Source: Bacillota bacterium (GTDB lineage Bacteria > Bacillota > Clostridia > Christensenellales > Aristaeellaceae). Taken from it: a stretch of DNA of 64,000 nucleotides. The translations under genes were made by a program, and so were the position numbers. A model generated the notes under the pieces. The model was not told the origin of the DNA and did not search any database. It saw nothing but the letters and a program-made list of their open reading frames with translations. The DNA is taken from positions 186,001-250,000 of the forward strand of contig JAEZRP010000022.1 in the NCBI GenBank assembly GCA_023444095.1. Direction: 5' to 3'. Below are positions 1-8,070 of the stretch, piece by piece (position 1 is the stretch's first letter; each line of letters opens with the position of its first letter).

Positions 1-994
1 GCTCGAATGCCGCGCGGCCATCGCGAACCTCATCGGCGCGGAGGACCCCTTCTCGATCGCGTTCGCGTTCAACTGCACGGACGCCCTGAACCTTGCGATC
101 AAGGGAACGCTGCGCCGGGGCGACCACGTGATCTCGACCATGATCGAGCACAATTCGGTGCTGCGCGTTCTGAAGGGACTCGAGCGCTCGGGCCAGATCA
201 TGCTGACGCTCGTGAATCCCGGGCCGGACTACATGGTCGACCCGGAGGAGATCGCGCGCGCCGTGACCGCGAACACCCGGCTCGTCGCGATCACCCACGC
301 CTCCAACGTAACGGGCGCGATCCAGCCGGTCGCCGCCATCGGCGCGTTCTGCCGAGAAAGCGGCATTCCCTGCCTCATCGACGGCGCCCAGACGCTCGGC
401 TCCATGCCGGTGAACGTGAACCTTTTGAACTGCGACCTCTACGCCTTTCCCGGGCACAAGGGTCTCCTCGGCCCGCAGGGCACGGGAGGGCTGTACGTCC
501 GGCCCGGCTTCCGGCTCCACACGCTGCGCGAGGGCGGAACGGGCTCGAGCTCCGAGAGCATGTACCAGCCGGGCGAGCTGCCGGAGAAATTCGAATCGGG
601 CACGCTCAACTACCACGGCATCGCGGGACTCGGCGCGGGGACTGCCTATGTATCGGAGAATCTGTCGCAAATCTTTATGCGCGAGCGCGAGCTGACGACG
701 GCGCTCTGCGAGGCGATCTCCGGCATCCCGGGCGCGACGGTCTACGTCCCCCAACATGAATCGGAGCGCGCGGGCATCGTAAGCTTCAACATCGGGGACC
801 TCCCCTCCTCGCAGGCGGCGGACGCGCTCGACCGCGCGGGCTTCTCGGTGCGCGGCGGCCTCCACTGCGCGCCCGGCGCGCACATGACGCTCGGAACGCT
901 CAGACGCGGCGCGGTGCGGGCCTCGGTCGGCCACGCGACCACGTTCGAGGAGATCGACGAATTCGCGAAGGCGGTGGCCGCGTTGCGGGAGTGA
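1..994 (+). CDS. Cysteine desulfurase-like class V aminotransferase (5' end cut off)
   Basis: The gene enters from the left edge; the frame is open from base 2, so about 330 residues are present and roughly 45-50 N-terminal residues are missing. The fold-type I PLP features are visible: the cofactor lysine in AFPGHKGLLG (about residue 153 of the fragment), the DGAQTLG strand before it, and a cysteine in RGGLHCAPGAH (about 289) where cysteine desulfurases carry the persulfide cysteine. It ends in the usual VRASVGHATTFEEID segment. It belongs with the cysteine desulfurase / selenocysteine lyase-like group that releases sulfur from cysteine; the true substrate and partner are not shown. It is convergent with the next gene and shares a hairpin terminator with it. 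Family certain, function probable. Confidence 0.85.
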   Translation, partial: LECRAAIANLIGAEDPFSIAFAFNCTDALNLAIKGTLRRGDHVISTMIEHNSVLRVLKGLERSGQIMLTLVNPGPDYMVDPEEIARAVTANTRLVAITHASNVTGAIQPVAAIGAFCRESGIPCLIDGAQTLGSMPVNVNLLNCDLYAFPGHKGLLGPQGTGGLYVRPGFRLHTLREGGTGSSSESMYQPGELPEKFESGTLNYHGIAGLGAGTAYVSENLSQIFMRERELTTALCEAISGIPGATVYVPQHESERAGIVSFNIGDLPSSQAADALDRAGFSVRGGLHCAPGAHMTLGTLRRGAVRASVGHATTFEEIDEFAKAVAALRE

Positions 995-1008
995 TCGGCC
1001 GCGCGCGA

Positions 1009-1047
1009 AAACGCCGACCATCCCATGGCCGGCGTTATTTGTTTTGT
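1009..1047. terminator. Bidirectional hairpin terminator
   Basis: AACGCCG (1010-1016) pairs with CGGCGTT (1030-1036), and an inner CCAT/ATGG extends the stem. A T-rich run follows on the plus strand and a short T run on the minus strand. It lies between two convergent stop codons and can serve both genes. Confidence 0.75.
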
Positions 1048-1788
1048 TTATTTGCTTTCGTACTCTGCGCGCGCCGCCGCGTACGCCTCCGGGGTGCCGA
1101 TATCGACGCATTCCCCTTCGAACAGGTACGCGCGCACGTCGCGCCTTTTGTAGAGCCACTCCGGGAAGTGTCCCGGCGCGTCGGGATTGTTGCCCTCCGC
1201 AAGGTACTGCCGGACGAGGGGTAAGGTGTCGCGCCGGTAGAGGTAGAGCGCGTATACCGCGATGTCGGTCGGCGGATTCTCGGGCTTTTCGACAAGGCCC
1301 GTGACGCGGCCGTCCGCGTCGAGCGTCGCGATGGCGAATCGCTTCCGCTCCTCCGTCTCCCCCATCGCCTTCGCGAGAAGCGTGTCCTTTCCGCTCTTGC
1401 GGAACGATTCCACAAAGTCGTTCAGCCGGAATGTAAATAGGTTGTCCGCCGCCGCGACGAGCACGTCGTCGTCGATTCCCGCCTCGTTCAGCGCGAAGAG
1501 CATGTCCCCGATCGCGCCCAGTCGGTTCTCGTTCGTGTCGGTCTTGTCGTCGAGCACGCGAACGGAAAGCCCCGGGTTCCTGCGCCCCGCGGCCCAATCG
1601 GCAAACTGCCGGTAAAAGCGGCTGTTCGTGACCAATATCGCCTCGTCGATCTCCGGGACCGACTCAATTTCATCCATCAAATAGTCGAGCATGTGCCGCC
1701 CGCCGATTTCGAGTAGCGCCTTGGGCCGATCCTTCGTGAGCGGATACAGCCGCATCGCGTATCCCGCGGCGAGCACAATTGCCTTCAT
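1048..1788 (-). CDS. Sugar-phosphate nucleotidyltransferase
   Basis: A 246-residue GT-A fold nucleotidyltransferase that would join an NTP to a sugar or polyol phosphate. The N-terminus MKAIVLAAGYAMRLYPLTKDRPKALLEI is the family signature (LAAG-x-x-x-R-L-x-P-L-T plus PK); VAAADNLF in the middle is the metal-binding D-N position; VDIGTPEAYAAA near the end is the usual C-terminal motif. An upstream GTG at 1797 is rejected because it falls inside the ribosome site: AAGGAGG (1797-1803) is 8 bases from the ATG at 1788. The order matches short glucose-1-phosphate or choline-phosphate transferases rather than longer GlmU/GlgC proteins. Substrate unknown. Confidence 0.85.
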   Translation of the reverse strand: MKAIVLAAGYAMRLYPLTKDRPKALLEIGGRHMLDYLMDEIESVPEIDEAILVTNSRFYRQFADWAAGRRNPGLSVRVLDDKTDTNENRLGAIGDMLFALNEAGIDDDVLVAAADNLFTFRLNDFVESFRKSGKDTLLAKAMGETEERKRFAIATLDADGRVTGLVEKPENPPTDIAVYALYLYRRDTLPLVRQYLAEGNNPDAPGHFPEWLYKRRDVRAYLFEGECVDIGTPEAYAAARAEYESK

Positions 1789-1856
1789 CGCCGTCACCTC
1801 CTTTGTTAATTATAACAGTTCGATGCAAAAAAGGCAATAGCGCGCCAAATTCGCGC

Positions 1857-1885
1857 TTGACAGACGAGAAAAAGGTCAGTATACT
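1857..1885 (+). promoter_or_regulatory. Consensus promoter of the ABC exporter leader
   Basis: TTGACA (1857-1862), a 17-base spacer and TATACT (1880-1885) make an almost perfect housekeeping promoter. Transcription would start near 1892, leaving a leader of about 200 bases before the first transporter gene. Confidence 0.85.
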
Positions 1886-1936
1886 AATATTCGGCTCGCG
1901 GACGGCGGGCACGAATGACAGAAGGGAGGTCGTCTC

Positions 1937-2020
1937 ATGTTTGCAATCGTCAGGCTCGGGGTTCTCGCTGCAAATAACAAGGGACGAGTCTGCCCGTCTG
2001 CCTGTGGAGGTATGCCTTAG
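1937..2020 (+). CDS. Putative 27-residue regulatory leader peptide
   Basis: This short frame has an ATG at 1937 with GGGAGG (1924-1929) 7 bases ahead and ends in TAG at 2020. The product starts MFAIVRLGVLAANN and ends RVCPSACGGMP. It lies between a consensus promoter and an intrinsic terminator that precedes an ABC exporter, the layout of ribosome-controlled attenuators such as bmrB-bmrCD in Bacillus subtilis. I do not recognise the peptide. Its basic, cysteine- and glycine/proline-rich tail would suit a ribosome-stalling peptide, but that is inference. If a ribosome slowed on this frame, the leader could refold: GACGGC at 1901-1906 can pair with GCCGTC (2045-2050) of the terminator stem. Confidence 0.65.
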   Translation: MFAIVRLGVLAANNKGRVCPSACGGMP

Positions 2021-2044
2021 CGCGTACCCATGCTTCAGCATCAG

Positions 2045-2077
2045 GCCGTCGGCGCAAACCGACGGCTTTATTTTATT
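2045..2077 (+). terminator. Attenuator-type terminator ahead of the ABC exporter
   Basis: GCCGTCGG (2045-2052) and CCGACGGC (2059-2066) form a perfect 8-bp stem with a six-base loop, followed by TTTATTTTATT. It ends only 14 bases before the transporter ATG, so transcription must pass it to reach the exporter. Confidence 0.85.
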
Positions 2078-2091
2078 CGATGGAGGTTCCT

Positions 2092-3945
2092 ATGACATCC
2101 CAAAAGGCAAAACTCCTGATCGAGCTGATGAAGGGGAACCGGCTCAAGTACCTGGGCGCCATCCTCGCGATGGTCGTGACCGTGTCGATCGGCTTTGTGA
2201 CGCCGCTGATGCTCGGCGGGTCGCTCGACGCGCTCGTCGCGGCGTCAAAAAGCGAGATGACGGCCGAGGTCGGTCTGCCCGGCCCGCTCGCCGACTGGTT
2301 CATGGCGCGCGGCGGCGTTCCCTACCTGCTCAACCACCTGTGGATCATCGGGATCATACTGGCGGTCCTGTACGCGTCGAGCAGCGTCTTCCAGTATTTT
2401 CGCGGCCGCTGGACGGCGCAGGCGAGCGAGACGATCGCCATGTCCCTGCGCGAAAAGCTCTACGCGCATCTTCAGAGGCTGAGCTACGACTACCATGTGA
2501 AGGCGCAGACGGGTGACCTCATTCAGCGCTGCACCTCGGACGTCGAGACGATCCGCCGCTTCCTCTCGCAGCAGCTGGTCGAAATCTTCCGCGCGGTTCT
2601 GATGATCTCGGTGGCGCTTGTCATCCTGATCGGCATCAACCCAAGGATGACCCTCTATTCCATGATCCTGGTTCCGCCGCTGTTTGTGTTCGCGATGATG
2701 TTCTTCAAGTGGGTGCGCCACTACTTCACGCTCTCCGACGAATCGGAGGGCAAGATGAGCGCGATCCTGCAGGAAAACCTGACCGGCGTGCGCGTGGTGC
2801 GCGCGTTCGGGCGACAGAAGTTCGAGGAAGAAAAATTCTTCCGCGCGAACGACGACCTCTACAAAAAGTCACTCACCCTGACAAAACTCCTGTCCGTCTA
2901 CTGGTCGGGAAGCGACCTTCTCTCCTTGATGCAGCAGGGAATCACGCTTCTCGCGGGCGTTTTCGCTGTGGTGACCTACCCGGACAGCCTCTCGGTGGGC
3001 GACATGACGGTCTTTGTAAGTTACATATCGATGCTCCTCTGGCCGATCCGCCAGCTCGGCCGCATCCTTTCCGACCTCGGCAAGTCCATGGTCTCCTTCG
3101 AGCGCGTGAGCCAGATCCTGCGCGAGAAGCCCGAACGGGACGATGAGGGCGCGAAGGAATCCCCCGTCGACCGCGACGTCGAGTTCCGGCATGTGGGCTT
3201 CGAGTACGAGGAAAAGAACCCCGTGCTTCGGGACGTGAACTTCACCGTAAAGCAGGGCCAGACCGTCGCCATTCTCGGCGCGACCGGAAGCGGCAAATCG
3301 ACGCTCATGCACCTTCTCCAGCGGCTCTACGACGTGAAGCGCGGCGAAATCCTGATCGGCGGCGTGAACGTGAACCGGATCAAGAAGAGCTACCTGCGCG
3401 CGCGCGTCGGATTGGTCCTTCAGGAGCCGTTCCTCTACTCGAGGACGGTCAAATCAAATATCGGCATCGCGCGCAAAGGCGCGACCGACGAGATGGTCTT
3501 TGACGCCGCCCGAATCGCGGAGGCGCACGACTTCATCACCGATTTTGAGCAGGGCTACGAAACCATGGTCGGCGAGCGCGGCGTGACCCTCTCGGGCGGC
3601 CAGAAGCAGCGCGTCGCCATCGCGCGGACGCTGCTCAAGGAAAACGACATCCTCATCTTCGACGACTCGCTCTCGGCGGTCGACACCGAGACCGACCGCG
3701 CCATCCGCGAGGCCCTGAACGAGCAGAAGGCCGCAGGCGGCAGGCGCACCACGACATTCATCATCTCGCATCGCCTGACGACGCTCGCCGAGGCGGACGT
3801 GATCGTGGTCCTTCAAAACGGCGCGGTGTCCCAGATGGGCTCCCACGAGGAGCTGATCCATCAGGAGGGCCTCTACAAGCGCATCTATCAGATTCAGGCC
3901 TCGCTCGAGGAAGAGCTCAGCGAGGATGAGCGGGAGGTGGTATAA
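2092..3945 (+). CDS. ABC exporter half-transporter, degenerate-site subunit
   Basis: A 617-residue half-transporter: about six membrane helices (residues 20-310) followed by an ATPase domain. Visible motifs are Walker A GATGSGKST (about 396), signature LSGGQKQR (about 500), Walker B ILIFDDS and the H-loop SHRLTT. The catalytic glutamate after Walker B is aspartate (FDDS), while the signature is canonical. That is the TM287-like half of asymmetric heterodimeric exporters (TM287/288, BmrCD), and the next gene is the matching half. The start is ATG 2092, because GGAGG lies between the earlier in-frame ATG at 2080 and this one. Expression is probably controlled by the leader peptide and terminator upstream. 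Likely role: drug or lipid-like substrate export; substrate unknown. Confidence 0.9.
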   Translation: MTSQKAKLLIELMKGNRLKYLGAILAMVVTVSIGFVTPLMLGGSLDALVAASKSEMTAEVGLPGPLADWFMARGGVPYLLNHLWIIGIILAVLYASSSVFQYFRGRWTAQASETIAMSLREKLYAHLQRLSYDYHVKAQTGDLIQRCTSDVETIRRFLSQQLVEIFRAVLMISVALVILIGINPRMTLYSMILVPPLFVFAMMFFKWVRHYFTLSDESEGKMSAILQENLTGVRVVRAFGRQKFEEEKFFRANDDLYKKSLTLTKLLSVYWSGSDLLSLMQQGITLLAGVFAVVTYPDSLSVGDMTVFVSYISMLLWPIRQLGRILSDLGKSMVSFERVSQILREKPERDDEGAKESPVDRDVEFRHVGFEYEEKNPVLRDVNFTVKQGQTVAILGATGSGKSTLMHLLQRLYDVKRGEILIGGVNVNRIKKSYLRARVGLVLQEPFLYSRTVKSNIGIARKGATDEMVFDAARIAEAHDFITDFEQGYETMVGERGVTLSGGQKQRVAIARTLLKENDILIFDDSLSAVDTETDRAIREALNEQKAAGGRRTTTFIISHRLTTLAEADVIVVLQNGAVSQMGSHEELIHQEGLYKRIYQIQASLEEELSEDEREVV

Positions 3946-5780
3946 TGCAGTACCAGGAAGAACAGGACTATACCAAACGGTTTGACATCGGCATCTGGAA
4001 AAAACTCATTCACTACGCGAAGCCGTACTACAAACACCTCATTGCGATCATCATCATCATGGTCCTGTGCGCGGTGTGCGACGTCATGTTTCCGCTTCTG
4101 AACCGCGAGGCGATCGACCAGTTCGCCAGGCAGGGCAGGCTCGACGGCATCTGGTGGTTCGGTGCGCGCTACGCGCTGGTGGCCTTGGGGCTCACCTCGT
4201 GTATCTTCGCCTTCACGTTCATCAGCGGCCACGTCGAGGTCGGCGTGTGCCGGCTGATCCGCCGGATCGGGTTTAAACGGCTTCAGGAACTGCCGTTCTC
4301 GTTTTACGACAAGACGCCCGTCGGCTACATGATCGCCCGCATGACAAGCGACACGCAGCGCCTGGGCGACACCATCGGCTGGGGCCTCATCGACCTCATG
4401 TGGTCGACGGCGTACGTCGTCATGGTCTCGATCGTGATGCTCGTCATCAACTGGAAGATGGCGCTTCTGGTCCTGGCGGTCATCCCGATCGTCGCGGTTC
4501 TCGCGGCGTACTTCCAGAAGCGCATCCTCGCATCCTACCGCGAGGTGCGAAAGACGAATTCCAAGATCACCGGCGCGTTCAACGAGGGCATCATGGGCGC
4601 GAAGACCACAAAGACGCTCGTGCGCGAGGACGCAAACTTCGAGGAGTTTCAGGAACTGACGCATACCATGCGCAACTCCTCCGTGCGCGCGGCCGTCATA
4701 TCGGCGACCTTCTATCCGATCGTCATGTCCCTCGGCGGATTCGCGACCGCCTACCTTCTCTGGAAGGGCGGCTACGACGTCTTTACCACGCAGGCGGTGT
4801 CCATCGGAACGCTCACCGCGTTCATGAGCTTCGCCATGCAGATCTTCGAACCCATCAACAACATCGCGCGCACCTTCGCCGACCTTCAGCAGTCCCAGGC
4901 GGCCGCGGAGCGCGTCATCACCCTCATCGAGACCGAGCCCGAGATCGCGGACACGCCCGAGGTGGTCGCCGAGTTCGGCGACAGCTTCAGCCCGAAGCGA
5001 GAGAACTGGCCCAAGCTCCACGGCGACATCGAGTTCCGCGACGTGACCTTCAAGTACACCGGCGGCGAAAAGGTGCTCTCGCACTTCAACCTGAGCGTGA
5101 AGGCCGGGCAGACCATCGCGCTCGTCGGCGAGACGGGCTCGGGCAAATCGACCATCGTGAACCTCGTCTGCCGCTTCTACGAGCCGACGGAAGGCGAGAT
5201 CCTGATCGACGGCGTAGACTACAAGAAGCGCAGCCAGCTCTGGCTCCAGTCGAACCTCGGATACGTGCTCCAGCAGCCGCACCTGTTCTCCGGCACCATC
5301 CGCGAGAACATCCGCTACGGAAGGCTCGACGCGACCGACGAGGAGGTCGAGGAAGCGGCGCGCATGGTCGACGCGGAGGAGTTCATCCTCGCCCTCGAGA
5401 AGGGCTACGACACCGACGTCGGCGAGGGCGGAAACCGGCTCTCGACCGGACAGAAGCAGCTCGTCTCCTTCGCCCGCGCGCTCATCGCCGATCCCGCCAT
5501 CTTCGTCCTCGACGAGGCGACCAGCTCCGTCGACACCGAGACCGAGCAGAAGATCCAGCGCGCCATTCAGACCGCGCTCGAGGGACGCACCAGCTTTATC
5601 ATCGCCCACCGGCTCTCCACCATCCGGAACGCCGACCGCATCCTCGTCATCCAGAACGGCGAAATCACCGAGGAGGGCACCCACAAGCAGCTTCTCAGGA
5701 AGCGCGGCTACTACTTTAACCTCTACACCAACCAGTTCAAGGACGAACAGGAGCGCAGCATCCTGACGGCGGGGGTGTAA
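3945..5780 (+). CDS. ABC exporter half-transporter, catalytic-site subunit
   Basis: A 611-residue partner of the preceding gene, starting in a TAATG overlap (one shared base) that implies translational coupling. Six membrane helices occupy about residues 25-320. The ATPase domain has Walker A GETGSGKST (about 395), signature LSTGQKQ (about 500, a degenerate LSGGQ) and Walker B FVLDEATSSVD with the catalytic glutamate intact. The degenerate signature here and the missing glutamate in the partner give one consensus and one degenerate ATP site, as in TM287/288-type exporters. An unrelated multi-hairpin repeat follows the stop codon. The pair most resembles multidrug exporters; the substrate is not shown by sequence. 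Confidence 0.9.
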   Translation: MQYQEEQDYTKRFDIGIWKKLIHYAKPYYKHLIAIIIIMVLCAVCDVMFPLLNREAIDQFARQGRLDGIWWFGARYALVALGLTSCIFAFTFISGHVEVGVCRLIRRIGFKRLQELPFSFYDKTPVGYMIARMTSDTQRLGDTIGWGLIDLMWSTAYVVMVSIVMLVINWKMALLVLAVIPIVAVLAAYFQKRILASYREVRKTNSKITGAFNEGIMGAKTTKTLVREDANFEEFQELTHTMRNSSVRAAVISATFYPIVMSLGGFATAYLLWKGGYDVFTTQAVSIGTLTAFMSFAMQIFEPINNIARTFADLQQSQAAAERVITLIETEPEIADTPEVVAEFGDSFSPKRENWPKLHGDIEFRDVTFKYTGGEKVLSHFNLSVKAGQTIALVGETGSGKSTIVNLVCRFYEPTEGEILIDGVDYKKRSQLWLQSNLGYVLQQPHLFSGTIRENIRYGRLDATDEEVEEAARMVDAEEFILALEKGYDTDVGEGGNRLSTGQKQLVSFARALIADPAIFVLDEATSSVDTETEQKIQRAIQTALEGRTSFIIAHRLSTIRNADRILVIQNGEITEEGTHKQLLRKRGYYFNLYTNQFKDEQERSILTAGV

Positions 5781-5783
5781 GGA

Positions 5784-5925
5784 CGAGGGAACGGCGAGGG
5801 CACTGCCATCGCGCTCCCGTTCAAGGGCCTTTGGCCCTTGAAAATCCCATACCGAAGAGAATTACCATTTTCCGTCGGGTCGTCCGAGGGCCCAAGCCCC
5901 GGACGACCGAACGCATGATGGCGGG
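5784..5925 (+). repeat. Multi-hairpin 3' element, copy A (short)
   Basis: It begins three bases after the ABC exporter stop codon. It has a perfect stem-loop (TTCAAGGGCC 5820-5829 with GGCCCTTGAA 5833-5842), then AAAATCCCAT, then a second stem (5878-5908, GGTCGTCCG with CGGACGACC). The same order of blocks appears at 24672-24936 and, on the minus strand, at 44936-45160. This copy ends after the second hairpin. Confidence 0.7.
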
Positions 5926-5936
5926 AGGATTTCGAG

Positions 5937-6827
5937 GTGGAGAATTTTCCGGACCATATCGGCTGGGACAACTGGGGTTCCATGATGTGCGACGCGGATC
6001 TGTTTTCTCCGCTTGTGGAGCAGGCGCTCATGGCGCACGGACTTCCCGCCGCGCCGATCGAGGCGGGCTTTCCCGGCACGCACGCGGTATTCCGCGCGGG
6101 CGATTCCGTGGTCAAGCTCTACGCGCCCCTCGGGATCCCCGACGAGTACGCGGAAAGGCGCTGCTACCGCGCGGCGCGCGGCCTGCCCCTGATTCCCCGG
6201 CTCTTCGGAGAAGGGATCTTGCGGGCGGGCGGGTACGACTGGCCCTACATCGTGACCGAATTCATGCCCGGCCAGGCCGTGCGCGAGCGTTGGGCGGAAA
6301 TGGGCGCGCGGGAACGCGCGGACGCCATGCGCGCGCTCGGGGCGTGGTCGAGGGCGTACCACGCGCTGAAAGACCCCTTCGACGCCTCCTCTCCCCTCTC
6401 GACCGACGGCTTTCTGCGCGGGCGGCGGGAGACGGCGGAGCAGACGGCTGCGAAGCTGGGCAACTTCGGGCAAATGGCGCTTTCGAATTACGATTCGCTC
6501 TGCGCGCGGGAGGCGTCCGTCCTCGTCCACGCCGATCTTACGGAGGATCACCTTCTGATCTCCGATGCTGGGTACGCGGTCATCGACCTCGCAGACAGCC
6601 GTATGACATTCGAGCAGACCGAATGGCTCTGCGTCTGGTTCGAGCTGACGCGCCGCGATCCGGACGCATTTTTTGCATTTATGGAGGCGTCCGGCAGGAA
6701 TTGGAACGCCCAGGCGCGAATGGACATGATGACAGCCGCGCTCCTGCACGGTTTTTGCGCGAATATTCTGAACTCCTGGTCCGGACGGACGGGCCTTCCA
6801 TTCGAAGACATATTTCCGGAGGTGTGA
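5937..6827 (+). CDS. Aminoglycoside phosphotransferase-like kinase
   Basis: A 296-residue protein of the APH/choline-kinase fold. The catalytic loop is visible as VLVHADLTEDHLLI (H198, D200), the HxDxxxDH form of the family, followed by VIDLADSR (about 215-222) in place of the usual D-F/W metal motif. An N-terminal ATP-binding lobe contains VVKLYAP with the conserved lysine. Start is GTG 5937 with GGGAGGAT 8 bases upstream. It sits two bases before an Eis-like acetyltransferase, so the two are probably cotranscribed. Members phosphorylate antibiotics but also sugars, choline and other small molecules; resistance activity is only a possibility. Confidence 0.75.
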   Translation: MENFPDHIGWDNWGSMMCDADLFSPLVEQALMAHGLPAAPIEAGFPGTHAVFRAGDSVVKLYAPLGIPDEYAERRCYRAARGLPLIPRLFGEGILRAGGYDWPYIVTEFMPGQAVRERWAEMGARERADAMRALGAWSRAYHALKDPFDASSPLSTDGFLRGRRETAEQTAAKLGNFGQMALSNYDSLCAREASVLVHADLTEDHLLISDAGYAVIDLADSRMTFEQTEWLCVWFELTRRDPDAFFAFMEASGRNWNAQARMDMMTAALLHGFCANILNSWSGRTGLPFEDIFPEV

Positions 6828-6829
6828 CA

Positions 6830-7996
6830 ATGGAGATACGCAAGCTCAGGCGGGAAGAGATTCCGGAGGCGGGCCTCATTTCGGTGATCGCGTTTCACGC
6901 ACGGCTTCAGGACATCGAGGCGCGGAAAAAGCAGATCCTGGACAACTACAAAGATGACAACTGGGGCGCGTTCGCGGAGGACGGCGCGATCATGGCGCGC
7001 ATCGCGGACGAGCGGTTCGTGACGCGGCTCGACGGCCACGAGATTCTGACAAGCGCCATCGGCGCGGTCTCGACGCTGCCGGAATACCGCGTTTCCGGCG
7101 CGGTACGCAGCATGTTCGAGGTGATCCTGCCCGCCGCGCGCACGGAGGGCGTGGTGCTCTCGACGCTCTTTCCATTCAACCACGTCTTCTACCGCAAATT
7201 CGGTTACGAGCTCTGCTACGCCAGAACCGAGTTCGAGCTGCCCGTCGCGTCCCTTCGAGGCTACCGCTTCGGCGGCTGGGCCAAGCTGTGGCATCCCGGC
7301 GAGACGACGGAGCTGTTCACGGGCGTTTACGAGGCCTGCGCCAAGCGCTACAACCTCGCCTTTGTACGCGACGAGGCGGTCATGGCGCGCCACGTGCGGG
7401 GCGAATTCTGGAAGGACGGCAGGTTCTGCTATCTGCTCGGCGATGAGGAAGGCCCCTGCGCGTTCGTGTGCTACGACGACGTACAGGAGGGCGGTTCGCG
7501 GCTGATCGCCGTCGAGGACTGCGCGTTTGACGGCAAGCGCGGGCTCTACGCGCTGCTCGGGTTCCTTGCGCGCTTCACCGCGGACTACAAAAACGTGCGC
7601 ATCCCCATGCCTTCCGACATCGACCTCAACAACCTCGTGGACGATCCCTACAGCGTGAAGACGATCAAGTCCCACAATTACATGGCGCGCGTGGTCGACG
7701 TCCCGAAGGCGCTCTCTCTCCTCAAAAAGCCGGAGGGTGCGGCGTTTACCGTCGCGGTCGCGGACGATCTCATCCCCGAAAACGCGGGCACATGGCGCGT
7801 GTCGGGCGACGCGGTCGAGAAGACGGACGGGAACGCGGACATGACGCTCTCCGTTCACGCGCTCGCGCCGCTCATCGTGGGCTACCTCCCCCTCGCCGAG
7901 GCGGAACTGCGCACGGATGTGGCCGTCAGCGCGAACCGCGAGACACTCGAGCGGGTGTTCGTGAAAAAGCCCGCGTTCCTGACGGATCACTTTTAA
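6830..7996 (+). CDS. Eis-like GNAT N-acetyltransferase
   Basis: A 388-residue protein with the Eis layout: an N-terminal GNAT region (about 1-150, with FPFNHVFYRKFGYELCYARTEF typical of Eis), a second GNAT-like part to about 285, and a C-terminal sterol-carrier-like region ending in phenylalanine, whose carboxylate acts in catalysis in Mycobacterium Eis. Start ATG 6830 has GGAGGTG just upstream, inside the end of the kinase gene. Eis enzymes acetylate aminoglycosides and lysines using acetyl-CoA; most homologues are uncharacterised. Adjacent to an APH-like kinase and downstream of an ABC exporter, so a detoxification role is plausible but unproven. Confidence 0.8.
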   Translation: MEIRKLRREEIPEAGLISVIAFHARLQDIEARKKQILDNYKDDNWGAFAEDGAIMARIADERFVTRLDGHEILTSAIGAVSTLPEYRVSGAVRSMFEVILPAARTEGVVLSTLFPFNHVFYRKFGYELCYARTEFELPVASLRGYRFGGWAKLWHPGETTELFTGVYEACAKRYNLAFVRDEAVMARHVRGEFWKDGRFCYLLGDEEGPCAFVCYDDVQEGGSRLIAVEDCAFDGKRGLYALLGFLARFTADYKNVRIPMPSDIDLNNLVDDPYSVKTIKSHNYMARVVDVPKALSLLKKPEGAAFTVAVADDLIPENAGTWRVSGDAVEKTDGNADMTLSVHALAPLIVGYLPLAEAELRTDVAVSANRETLERVFVKKPAFLTDHF

Positions 7997-8005
7997 GGTT
8001 CCTCA

Positions 8006-8035
8006 CCCGCCCGGTTGAGATCGGGCGGGATTTTT
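8006..8035 (+). terminator. Intrinsic terminator after the Eis-like gene
   Basis: CCCGCCCG (8006-8013) pairs with CGGGCGGG (8022-8029), followed by ATTTTT. It lies 10 bases after the stop codon. Confidence 0.85.
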
Positions 8036-8070
8036 ATACGAACGAAGAATATGAAAGCGTCCAAAGCAGC

